Of a stretch of 64,000 nt of DNA, positions 25,519 through 33,009 are shown one piece after another. Source of the DNA: CAZYXZ01 sp964651395 (GTDB taxonomy: Bacteria > Actinomycetota > Actinomycetes > BP-191). The stretch covers positions 1 to 64,000 of the forward strand of contig CAZYXZ010000003.1 in NCBI GenBank assembly GCA_964651395.1, given 5' to 3'. Under the pieces are notes generated by a model. It did not search any database and was not told the DNA's origin. It was given only the letters and a program-made list of their open reading frames with translations. Both the position numbers and the translations under genes were made by a program. How positions within the stretch are numbered: the stretch's first letter is position 1; each line of letters starts with the position of its first letter.

Positions 25519-26160
25519 TTAGGTGCAGGGGGCCTGGGTGGGCTCGCCGGTGTAGGCGTTGGGGGCGGTCGGCGGAGCGCTGATGTACCAGAACTTGGCC
25601 GGCGCATCGGCGTGCACCGCCTTCATGCAGTGCGCCTTGTCGCTCGCGCTGGTCACGGTCAGCGTGATCTTCGGCGGGATGACCAGACCCGCCTTCACGA
25701 GTTCCTTCACGTCCTTCGTATAGGTGCTGTAGTCCGTGAAGTAGACCTCTTGGGCCGTCGCCGCGCTCTTGAGCGTGGACTTCAGCTCGAGCGTCCGCGT
25801 GCGTTCGTCGACGACCGCGTCGGCCTTCGTGGGTGACGCGCCGCCGGTCTGCCTCGGCACGACTGCAGCCGGCTCAGCCGCGTCGTCGCTGCCGACGTAG
25901 TAGCCGGCGCCGAAGCCGGCGGCGAGGGCGGCGACGACCAGCAGCACGACCAGCGGGACCCGGCTGCGGCCCGACGGCGCGGCCACCGCAGCCGGCGCCG
26001 GCGAGAGGTCGAACGTGCCCATCGGTTCAGGATCGGGCTCGGCGGCCGGCGCGGCGGACACATGCTCGGTCCACTGGTTGCCGTCCCAGTAGCGCATCTG
26101 CTGCGGGTTGCTCGGGTCGGCGTACCAGTCCGCCGGTGTCCCGCCCGGTCCCATCGTCAT
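25519..26160 (-). CDS. DUF2510 membrane protein with pilin-like C-terminal domain
   Basis: The 213-residue protein has an N-terminal DUF2510 module (PADWYADPSNPQQMRYWDGNQWTEHV), then a Pro/Ala linker. One membrane segment (VPLVVLLVVAALAAGFGAGYYVG, about 78-100) follows, then an extracytoplasmic domain. That domain contains AATAQEVYFTDYSTYTKDVKELVKAG, a pattern seen in the globular part of type IV pilins and GspG-like proteins. It lacks a prepilin peptidase site. Cys residues near the C-terminus (HCMKAV and APCT) may pair. GGGGG lies nine bases before the ATG. Confidence 0.7.
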   Translation of the reverse strand: MTMGPGGTPADWYADPSNPQQMRYWDGNQWTEHVSAAPAAEPDPEPMGTFDLSPAPAAVAAPSGRSRVPLVVLLVVAALAAGFGAGYYVGSDDAAEPAAVVPRQTGGASPTKADAVVDERTRTLELKSTLKSAATAQEVYFTDYSTYTKDVKELVKAGLVIPPKITLTVTSASDKAHCMKAVHADAPAKFWYISAPPTAPNAYTGEPTQAPCT

Positions 26161-26215
26161 CGGCCATCCCCCCAGACGCGAGGCGGCCACGATAGCGGCG
26201 ATGGAGCGGGAAGGC

Positions 26216-27340
26216 TCATACCAGCGCGATCTCGTGGTGCACGGGACGGTCGGTCACGTCCGGCCCTCGGTAGGGACCGCTGACCGTACCCATGCAGGCC
26301 CACACGTCGGTCGGCTGCGCCAGGAGCCCCTCCAGCGCACTGGACAGCGGATCATCGACGGCCAATCCGATGTTGAGGAACGAGTAGCCCTTGCCGCGCA
26401 GGTCGGCGTAAGCCCGAAGGACCAGAGCGCGCAACACCTCGGGTGACGCGCCCGGTACGCAGATGTGGACGGCGGTGACGAAGCGCAGAGCCGCCCCCGG
26501 TGGTGGCAGCTTCGTCGCGCCGAACAGGGAGGCAAGAGCGTTGAACGCGGCCCGGACGACCTTGAGGCGCCGCGAGTAGCCGGTGACGACGAGCTGCTTG
26601 AACGAATGCTGGTCCCACAACCCGATGAAGCCGGTCAGCGCACCAGTGCGGTCCCGGGCCAGCAGGTACGACGACGGCTCGAGGGCCGGCGCAGACTCGA
26701 TCCAGGCGGCAAAGGAAGCGGCGTCATGCGCCGCCGCGAACTGCCGTGTGGGCGCCACCCTCTGCCACAGCGCGGCCATCTCGTCGATGTCTTCGGCTCG
26801 CCCGCGGGCCAGCGTCAGCGCGGTCGGAGTCGATGCCTTGCGCCGCCAGAGCAGCGGCACCGAGTGCGACCGGATGGTGCCGAAGCGATGCAGATGCGGC
26901 AGCCCGCGCGGGCCGGACAGCCGTCGCTCCATCGCGTCGTTGCCCGCCAGGATGGTGAGGAAGGTCGGAATGTCCTCGCCGCCCCGCTGCACGCAGAGGT
27001 CCCGCGCGTACTCGGTCAGCGCGTCGGCCGCCCCGGTGCCCCGATAGGCGGGCAACACCTTGAGATCGCTGACGTACATCGTGCGCGTGGGCTTGCCACC
27101 CAGGTACGCCATGCGCTCGGCTAGGGCGACGCAGCCGATCGGCCGGCCCTCCTCTCCGTCGACGACAGCGACCCGCCAGGTATCGCCCTCAAGGGCGTTC
27201 AGCGCGAAGAAGTCGGGCGCGCGTTCGACGCAGAGCCCGATGTCGCCCTCCATGGGACAGGCCGCCGTGAGCGCCAGGAGGGCCTCGTTGTCCGCTGGTG
27301 CGGCCTCGCGAACCGCGCTGATCCGTGGACGGTTGCTCAC
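26216..27340 (-). CDS. GNAT-family N-acetyltransferase (two-domain)
   Basis: The 374-residue protein starts at GTG 27340 and overlaps the DUF3419 stop by four bases (GTGA), so it is coupled to that gene. The first half has GNAT strand pattern and the acetyl-CoA loop in VSDLKVLPAYRGTGAADALTEYA. The second half (from about 200) looks like a degenerate second GNAT fold (LARDRTGALTGFIGLWDQ, ALVLRAYADLRGKGYSFLNIGL). Pairing with a 3-amino-3-carboxypropyl-transferase-like protein suggests N-acylation of the transferred amino group; this is inference. Confidence 0.75.
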   Translation of the reverse strand: MSNRPRISAVREAAPADNEALLALTAACPMEGDIGLCVERAPDFFALNALEGDTWRVAVVDGEEGRPIGCVALAERMAYLGGKPTRTMYVSDLKVLPAYRGTGAADALTEYARDLCVQRGGEDIPTFLTILAGNDAMERRLSGPRGLPHLHRFGTIRSHSVPLLWRRKASTPTALTLARGRAEDIDEMAALWQRVAPTRQFAAAHDAASFAAWIESAPALEPSSYLLARDRTGALTGFIGLWDQHSFKQLVVTGYSRRLKVVRAAFNALASLFGATKLPPPGAALRFVTAVHICVPGASPEVLRALVLRAYADLRGKGYSFLNIGLAVDDPLSSALEGLLAQPTDVWACMGTVSGPYRGPDVTDRPVHHEIALV

Positions 27341-28476
27341 GCCGCGTCGGCGATCGTGCACACAGCGATCCGGCGCTGCAGCAGGCTGCGGTCCCGCAGG
27401 ATCAGCGCCTCGCCGCGCGCGCGGTCCTCGACCACGCGGTCCCGCCAGCGCTCCGGGACCTCGGTCCATCCCACGAAGTTGCGGAAGACCAACCGTGCGC
27501 CGGGCGCAGCGGTGCGCACGATCTCCGCGAACAGCGCGTCAAGCTGGCCGGCGTCGAGCCACTCGGCGATGTTCGACAGCGCGAAGCCGTGGATGCTGCC
27601 GTCCTCGCAGGTCGCGAGATAGTCGCCGTACGCCGCGTCGACCAGCGTCAGCCGGTCACGCAGGCCGGTCAGCGCACCCGTGGACGACTCCGCAAGGTAG
27701 GGCGGCACCCCGTTGTCGACGTCGATGGGGTACCGGCCGGTCAGCATCTGGTGCAGGAAGTAGTTGTCCCGCACGGGCACCTCGGTGAGCCCGTGCTCGA
27801 CCAGTCCGTGGAAATGCCGGGCGAAGCTCGGGTTCTCTACGTGCGCGAAGAACGCGGGGTCGTAGGTTTTGCGGAAGACGGCGCGGTTGAGCAATGCGCT
27901 GAACAGCAGCCGCCAGCGCCGGTTGTCCCACTCTCGCCCGTAGAGCGCGCGTTGCTCGTCCAACGTGCGACACGCGAGCAGCCGGCCGATCCTGCGGCGG
28001 CCATGGATGCCGGCCTTCATCACGGCGATGACCAGCCCGATGAACCGCTCGCTCACCCCCGCCGCCAGCAAGCCCTTCTCGATCGTCCGGCGACGGTCGT
28101 CCCAGTACGCCTGTGTGGCGGGCGAGAGCGCTTCGCGCAGCCCGAGGTACGTCGACCAGCGGTCGCTCCCCGGTGCTGCGCCGAGGAACGCCACGACCTC
28201 TCCCGCCGGCAGCCGGGCGAGCGCCTCGGCCTTCAGCTCGACGACGTGGTTCTGCGCGGTGTTGAGGTCAACCGCAACCACGCGACCGGCCCCCGCGGCG
28301 AGCAGCGAGAGTGCCGTGCAGCCACCCGAGCTGACCACGACGACGGTCTCGCCGGGCGCGGGCGCCAGCGCCTCGATCTCCAGCAGGGGGTCCTCGCGGA
28401 CCTGCGCGAAGAACAGCCGGTCCTCGCCGGATCCCGGCAGCGTGACCCGATCCCAGCCCCGCTCGCCCCCGGTCAT
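27337..28476 (-). CDS. DUF3419 family protein (BtaA-like 3-amino-3-carboxypropyl transferase)
   Basis: The 379-residue protein matches DUF3419, the family of BtaA. BtaA moves the 3-amino-3-carboxypropyl group of S-adenosylmethionine to diacylglycerol in betaine-lipid synthesis. The SAM-binding fold starts at residues 44-70 (TVVVVSSGGCTALSLLAAGA, then VVAVDLN). A long helical middle is typical of the family, and the second Rossmann part contains FALSNIAEWLD and RLVFRNFVG. No BtaB methyltransferase is adjacent, so a different acceptor or product is possible. It is divergent from the nine-gene carrier-protein operon across 104 bases. Confidence 0.8.
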   Translation of the reverse strand: MTGGERGWDRVTLPGSGEDRLFFAQVREDPLLEIEALAPAPGETVVVVSSGGCTALSLLAAGAGRVVAVDLNTAQNHVVELKAEALARLPAGEVVAFLGAAPGSDRWSTYLGLREALSPATQAYWDDRRRTIEKGLLAAGVSERFIGLVIAVMKAGIHGRRRIGRLLACRTLDEQRALYGREWDNRRWRLLFSALLNRAVFRKTYDPAFFAHVENPSFARHFHGLVEHGLTEVPVRDNYFLHQMLTGRYPIDVDNGVPPYLAESSTGALTGLRDRLTLVDAAYGDYLATCEDGSIHGFALSNIAEWLDAGQLDALFAEIVRTAAPGARLVFRNFVGWTEVPERWRDRVVEDRARGEALILRDRSLLQRRIAVCTIADAA

Positions 28477-28580
28477 TACCGGATGGTAACCAGGCCACCT
28501 GGCGCAGAGTCTGACCAGGCAACCCGGATGTCCCGGGTCCGACTACGGCGGAGCTGGTCACGATCGCGCACACTGCGCAT
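28477..28580. promoter_or_regulatory. divergent promoter region with two similar palindromes
   Basis: The 104-bp gap between the DUF3419 gene (minus) and the AMP-ligase gene (plus) must hold both promoters. It contains CCAGG-CCA-CCTGG at 28490-28502, a perfect 5-bp inverted repeat. A second, similar copy, CCAGG-CAA-CCCGG, lies at 28515-28527, 25 bases further on. Two related symmetric sites in a short divergent region suggest an operator acting on both transcripts. Confidence 0.45.
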
Positions 28581-30140
28581 ATGCACTCGGGGGAGCTACT
28601 GCATGTGAGTGCGCGGGGATCGGCGGGGTTCGTCTCCTCACTCCTGCACAGCAGTGACGACGACGTCCGGGCCCGCGACGCGATCGTCACGCTCCCCGCG
28701 GGCGGTGCTGCCCCCGCCACGTACGCCGACCTGGACGACCGGTCCGCCCGCGTGCGCTCCTGGCTGGTGCAGCAGGCGGTGCTGCCCGGAGACCGCGTGG
28801 CGCTCATCGGCTCTGCCGGCGCCGACTGGCTCGCCGCCTGGTTCGGCGTTCTACGGGCCGGCGCCGTCGTCGTACCTCTTGATCCCGGGCTCACCCGTGA
28901 CGAGCTGAGCGCCCTCCTCCGCCGCACCGACGCGTCGGCGCTGGTCGTCGCCGCCGCCGCGCACGAAAACGCTGCCGGCGCCCTGGCGGACATCGGCTCG
29001 GCGCGGCCCGTCCTGCCGCTCGACGAGCTCGCCGCGCTCCCGGCCGCCGGCGGCGAGGACGTCGTCCGCGCGGCGAGCGACACCGCCCTCCTCGTGTGGA
29101 CGTCCGGTACGACCGGGAGGTCCAAGGGCGTCTGCCTGACCTACGGCAACGTCGACTACGTCGTCACCCAGCTCGTCGACGCGCAGGCCATCTCCGACGA
29201 CGACCACTGGCTCACCGTGCTCCCGCTGCATCACATGCTGGCCGTCTGCGGCGTGCTGGCCTGCCTGCGCACCGGCGCGACGCTGTACGTCGTCACCTCG
29301 CTGATGCCGCACGAGCTGGTCACCGCGATCGCCGACAACAGCGTCACCCGCATGATGGTCGTACCGCTGCTGCTCCGGATCCTCGAGCCCGAGCTCCGCC
29401 GCCAGCCCGCCGCCAGCGCGTCACTGCGCGGGTTGTTCTGTGGCGGAGCGCCCGTGCGGGAAGAGCTGCTCGCGTCGTACGCCGGACTGGGTGTCCCCGT
29501 CATCCAGGGCTACGGGCTGACCGAGATGGCACCGACCGCGACGATGAACACCCCCGACGGCAACCGGCCGGGGTCGGTGGGCCGGCCCCTGCCCGGCCCC
29601 GAGCTCTGCCTGCGCGACGGCGAGGTGCTCCTGCGCGGCCCGGGCCTGATGGCCGGGTACCGGCAGGCCGACGGGAGCCTGGACCCGGCCACCGACGGGG
29701 ACGGGTGGTTCCACACCGGCGATCTCGGGCGGCTGGACGAGGACGGCTACCTCTACGTCGTCGGCCGCGCTAAGAACATCATCGTGCTCGAGAGCGGCAA
29801 GAAGGTGCAGCCCGAGGAGGTCGAGGACGCGATCGACGCCAGCCCGCTGCTGCTCGAGGTGTGCGTGGTGCCCATGACCGAGGCGGACGGCCGCCAGGCC
29901 GGGCTCGAGCAGGTGTGCGCAGTCGTCGTACCGACCTACGAGACGCGCGCCGCTTACCCGGATGACGAAGCACTCGCACAGGCGCTCACCGACGACGTCG
30001 CACGGCTCACGCGCGGGCTCAGCGGCTACAAGCGCCCGACGATGGTCCTGGTCCGCGAGACCGAGCTGCCCAAGACCGCGAAGCGGTCAGTACGCCGGGA
30101 CGTGCTGATCCGGCAGCTGACCGAGGGTTTGGTGCCGTGA
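28581..30140 (+). CDS. AMP-dependent acyl-CoA/acyl-carrier-protein ligase
   Basis: The 519-residue protein is an ANL-superfamily adenylating enzyme. Motif A3 is TSGTTGRSKG at 174-183, A5 YGLTE at 311-315, A7 HTGD at 378-381, the hinge region GRAKNIIVLESGKKV at 395-409, and the C-terminal catalytic lysine lies in LPKTAKRS around 497-502. It activates a carboxylic acid with ATP and passes it to a thiol. With two carrier proteins in the operon and no CoA-specific enzyme in sight, loading of a carrier protein is the likely role. It is the first gene; its TGA overlaps the next GTG. Confidence 0.9.
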   Translation: MHSGELLHVSARGSAGFVSSLLHSSDDDVRARDAIVTLPAGGAAPATYADLDDRSARVRSWLVQQAVLPGDRVALIGSAGADWLAAWFGVLRAGAVVVPLDPGLTRDELSALLRRTDASALVVAAAAHENAAGALADIGSARPVLPLDELAALPAAGGEDVVRAASDTALLVWTSGTTGRSKGVCLTYGNVDYVVTQLVDAQAISDDDHWLTVLPLHHMLAVCGVLACLRTGATLYVVTSLMPHELVTAIADNSVTRMMVVPLLLRILEPELRRQPAASASLRGLFCGGAPVREELLASYAGLGVPVIQGYGLTEMAPTATMNTPDGNRPGSVGRPLPGPELCLRDGEVLLRGPGLMAGYRQADGSLDPATDGDGWFHTGDLGRLDEDGYLYVVGRAKNIIVLESGKKVQPEEVEDAIDASPLLLEVCVVPMTEADGRQAGLEQVCAVVVPTYETRAAYPDDEALAQALTDDVARLTRGLSGYKRPTMVLVRETELPKTAKRSVRRDVLIRQLTEGLVP

Positions 30141-31093
30141 CGTCACCGGTCTACGTCAGCGACTTCCGCTACGCCCTCGGGAGCCGGCGACGCACGGTCG
30201 CCGAGAGCGCGGCGGCGGGCGCCACCATCACCCCCGCGGGCGACCTGGAGGAGGCCGGCTTCCGTTTCCACCACGTCTGCGGGCCGCAGGAGTCGGCGTA
30301 CGACCTGGCAGTCGGCGCGGTGACCGAGCTCGCGAAGGAACGCGGCGACCGCCTCGACGCGATCGTCTACGCGACGTGCATCCCGGGCAGCGCCAGCCTC
30401 GGCGATCCGCAGCGCTTCGCCGACACGGGGGACGTGAAGCACCTGATGGACTTCCCGGCCAGCCGTCTTCAGGCAGAGCTCGGCCTCGACCGCTCTTTCG
30501 TCGTGGGACTCAACCAGCAGGCGTGCACCAGCATGCTCGGCTCGATCCGGCTGGCCCAGGCGCTGCTCTCAGTGGAGCCCGACATGCGTGAGGTGCTCTG
30601 CCTCAGCGCCGACCGATTCCCCCCCGGTGCCCACTACGAGCAGGCGTACAGCCTGATCTCGGACGGAGCCGCGGCATGCGTCGTCAGCCGCGACCCCGTG
30701 GGCTATCGCCTGGTGGCCGCCGACCAGATCACGAACGGCGCAATGGTGCAGGCAGACGACGACGAGACGGTCGGTGCGTACTTCAGCTACACCCACCAGC
30801 TGGTCCAGCGCCTGCTGACCAAGGCGGGCCGCACGACCGCCGACATCGCCTGGGTCGTGCCGCAGAACACGAACGTCAAGGCCTTGCAGATCTTGGCCCG
30901 CCTGCTCGGCGTCGACGAGGCGAAGGTGTTCCACCCCTCGCTGCCGGACGTGGCCCACGTGATCAGCGGGGACAACATGGTGAACATGGCCTACCTCGAC
31001 CGCGCCGGCGTGGCCCAGGCCGGCGACCTGCTGCTCCTGGTGATGGCCGGCTACGGGATGAACTGGCAGGGCCTGCTGCTCGAGAAGGCCTGA
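30137..31093 (+). CDS. KAS III-like (FabH-fold) acyltransferase/condensing enzyme
   Basis: The 318-residue protein has a thiolase fold of the FabH type. The nucleophile is Cys130 in NQQACTSMLG. At the place of the FabH PHQAN motif it reads PQNTN (242-246), so the catalytic His is Gln. Where FabH has GNTSAAS it reads GDNMVN, so the Asn is shifted or Asp. Enzymes of this fold without a standard Cys-His-Asn triad often transfer acyl groups without decarboxylation (for example CerJ-type). It would take an acyl group from one carrier to a second acceptor. It is coupled to both neighbours. Confidence 0.82.
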   Translation: MTSPVYVSDFRYALGSRRRTVAESAAAGATITPAGDLEEAGFRFHHVCGPQESAYDLAVGAVTELAKERGDRLDAIVYATCIPGSASLGDPQRFADTGDVKHLMDFPASRLQAELGLDRSFVVGLNQQACTSMLGSIRLAQALLSVEPDMREVLCLSADRFPPGAHYEQAYSLISDGAAACVVSRDPVGYRLVAADQITNGAMVQADDDETVGAYFSYTHQLVQRLLTKAGRTTADIAWVVPQNTNVKALQILARLLGVDEAKVFHPSLPDVAHVISGDNMVNMAYLDRAGVAQAGDLLLLVMAGYGMNWQGLLLEKA

Positions 31094-31094
31094 C

Positions 31095-31949
31095 ATGGAT
31101 CTCCTCGAGACCACGCGCCGGCTCAGCGACCTCTCGATCCGCCACCAGCGCGGCGCGGGCACCGGGGACTGGCCGGAGAGCGTGACCCGCCCGGCCTGGT
31201 TCACGTCGCCCGAGCTCGTGTCTCTGCACGGCACCGCGCACTGGGAGGCACTCGACGAGGCGCAGCGGCAGGAGCTCAGCTTCTGGGAGGCCGTCAACTT
31301 CTTCAGCCTCAACATCCACGGCGAGCGGTCGCTCATCGAAGGCTTGGCGTACCGGCTGTACCGGCCGGGACTGACCGAGGTCACCGAGTACCTCCATCAC
31401 TTCCTCGGCGAGGAGAACACGCACAGCGTGTGGTTCGGGACCTTCTGCCTCCGGTACGGCGGCAAGGTCTACCCGGAGCGCAAGGTGTCCTTCCCGGCCG
31501 ACCAGCCGGACGCGGTCGCCGACTTCCTGTTCTTCGCCCGCGTCCTGCTCTTCGAGGAGGTCGTCGACTGCTACAACACGGCGATGGCAGACGACGCGTC
31601 ACTCGACCCGCTCGCGCGGCGGATCAACGCCGACCACCACGCGGACGAGACCCGGCACCTGGTCTTCGGCCGGCAGCTGGTCGCGCATCTCTGGCAGGAG
31701 CACCGGCCGGCTTGGTCCGAGGAGACGGTGGCCGGCGTACGCCGGCATCTGGCCGACTACCTCGCGACGATGTGGCGGGACTACTACAACCCGAGCGTGT
31801 ACCTCGACGCCGGCCTGGCCGAGCCATGGGCGCTCGCCCGCGAGGTGTGGGCGAGCCCGGCCGCCGTGAGCCATCGCGCGGCGCAGTCCCGGCCGGGGCT
31901 GGCCGCGTTCCTGGCGGCCGGCATTCTCGAGACCGAGCCCGTGACGTGA
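31095..31949 (+). CDS. AurF-like diiron N-oxygenase
   Basis: The 284-residue helical protein has the full AurF ligand spacing: Glu77 (HGERSL), Glu107-x2-His110 (EENTH), Glu154/155 (FEEVVD), and His181-x3-Glu185-x2-His188 (HHADETRH). AurF ligands are E, ExxH, E and HxxxExxH, so all seven positions are present. AurF and CmlI oxidise arylamines to nitro compounds, the latter while the substrate is carrier-bound. Here the neighbouring amino acid loader makes a carrier-bound amine the likely substrate; this is inference. The ATG is one base past the KAS stop. Confidence 0.85.
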   Translation: MDLLETTRRLSDLSIRHQRGAGTGDWPESVTRPAWFTSPELVSLHGTAHWEALDEAQRQELSFWEAVNFFSLNIHGERSLIEGLAYRLYRPGLTEVTEYLHHFLGEENTHSVWFGTFCLRYGGKVYPERKVSFPADQPDAVADFLFFARVLLFEEVVDCYNTAMADDASLDPLARRINADHHADETRHLVFGRQLVAHLWQEHRPAWSEETVAGVRRHLADYLATMWRDYYNPSVYLDAGLAEPWALAREVWASPAAVSHRAAQSRPGLAAFLAAGILETEPVT

Positions 31950-32200
31950 CCGAGGCTGAGATCCGCACGCGACTGCGCGACTGGGTCGAGTCCGCGCAGC
32001 CGAGCGAGTTCCCGCCTGGCTCGCTCACCGACGACACCCCGCTGATCAGCTCCCGGCGGATCACGTCGTTGCAGGTGACCGACCTGTTGCTGCTCGTCGA
32101 GGAGCTGCGGGCCGCGGCCATCGACCCGGACGATCTGCGCCCTGGGGTGTTCCGCGACATCGACACCATCTATTCGACGTTCTTCGGCGACGCCACGTGA
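31946..32200 (+). CDS. acyl/aminoacyl carrier protein (first)
   Basis: The 84-residue acidic helical protein fits a stand-alone carrier protein. TDDTPLISSRRITSLQVTDL places Ser41 of TSL at the phosphopantetheine site, where DSL is usual. The region around it, with L-I at -7 and -8 and a long helix 2 (VTDLLLLVEELRAAAI), matches carriers that sit next to amino acid:[carrier protein] ligases. It overlaps the AurF-like gene (GTGA) before it and the ligase gene after it, so it is the best candidate partner of that ligase. Confidence 0.8.
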   Translation: MTEAEIRTRLRDWVESAQPSEFPPGSLTDDTPLISSRRITSLQVTDLLLLVEELRAAAIDPDDLRPGVFRDIDTIYSTFFGDAT

Positions 32201-33009
32201 CGGCGATCTCCGGACCGCTGCTCGGGTTGCTCGACGACCTCGACCGTCGGTTCCTCGCGCTGGCAGCGCGGTGGCAGCCGGAGCAGCTGCGTTTCCCACC
32301 GGTGATCGCGGTGGCCGCGCTCGAGCGGATCGACTACTTCCGCTCCTTCCCGCACCTGTTCACAGCCGCGGTGTCGCTTGTCGACGACGAGGCGGCGCTC
32401 GAGCAGTTCGTCACCGGCGAGACGGTCTCGCCGGCGGGTGAGCTCAACCTCGGGCCCATGGCGCCGGTCCGGCACGTGCTCACGCCGGCAGCCTGCTACC
32501 ACCTCTACGACGACCAGGCCGGCGCGCGGCTCGAGGGCCGCCGGCACTTCACGCTCGTGTGCACGTGCTTCAGGCGGGAGGCTGAGTACGTGCCCTGGGA
32601 GCGGCAATGGGCGTTCACCATGCGCGAGGTCGTGTGCATGGGCTCCGCGGCCGACGCCGCGGAGTTCCTCGACCAGGCCCGCGCCGCGGTCGACGAGCTG
32701 CGTGCAGAGCTCGGACTGCCCACCGCGTGGCAGGTCGCGACCGACCCGTTCTTCCAGCCGTCGCGCAACCCCCAGTACCTGATGCAGCGGATCGACCCGA
32801 CGAAGCACGAGCTGGTCCTCGACGGCCGGCTCGCGATCGCCTCGGCGAACCTGCACCATGACCACTTCGGCCGCGCCTTCGACATCGCGCTGGCCGACGG
32901 CGGACCGGTACACACCGCGTGCCTGGCGTTCGGAGTGGAGCGATGGGTGGCGGCCATCGTGCACGCGCACGGCGCCGACCCCGGCGGCTGGCCGTCGGTG
33001 ACGCCGTGA
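32197..33009 (+). CDS. amino acid:[carrier protein] ligase (SerRS-like, class II fold)
   Basis: The 270-residue protein has class II aminoacyl-tRNA synthetase motifs without a tRNA-binding domain: motif 2 TCFRREAEYVPWERQWAF (123-140) with REV at 143-145, and motif 3 ACLAFGVERW (241-250). Cys124, Glu144 and Cys242 fall where the zinc ligands of the Bradyrhizobium aa:CP ligases and atypical SerRS lie. Those enzymes activate glycine or alanine and load a phosphopantetheine carrier instead of tRNA. The carrier gene directly upstream overlaps it. Amino acid specificity cannot be read with certainty. Confidence 0.88.
   Translation: MTAISGPLLGLLDDLDRRFLALAARWQPEQLRFPPVIAVAALERIDYFRSFPHLFTAAVSLVDDEAALEQFVTGETVSPAGELNLGPMAPVRHVLTPAACYHLYDDQAGARLEGRRHFTLVCTCFRREAEYVPWERQWAFTMREVVCMGSAADAAEFLDQARAAVDELRAELGLPTAWQVATDPFFQPSRNPQYLMQRIDPTKHELVLDGRLAIASANLHHDHFGRAFDIALADGGPVHTACLAFGVERWVAAIVHAHGADPGGWPSVTP

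Noticed and set aside
27337..28476. Calling the DUF3419 gene btaA outright
   Set aside because: No btaB partner is adjacent and DUF3419 contains proteins of other or unknown roles, so only the family level is safe.
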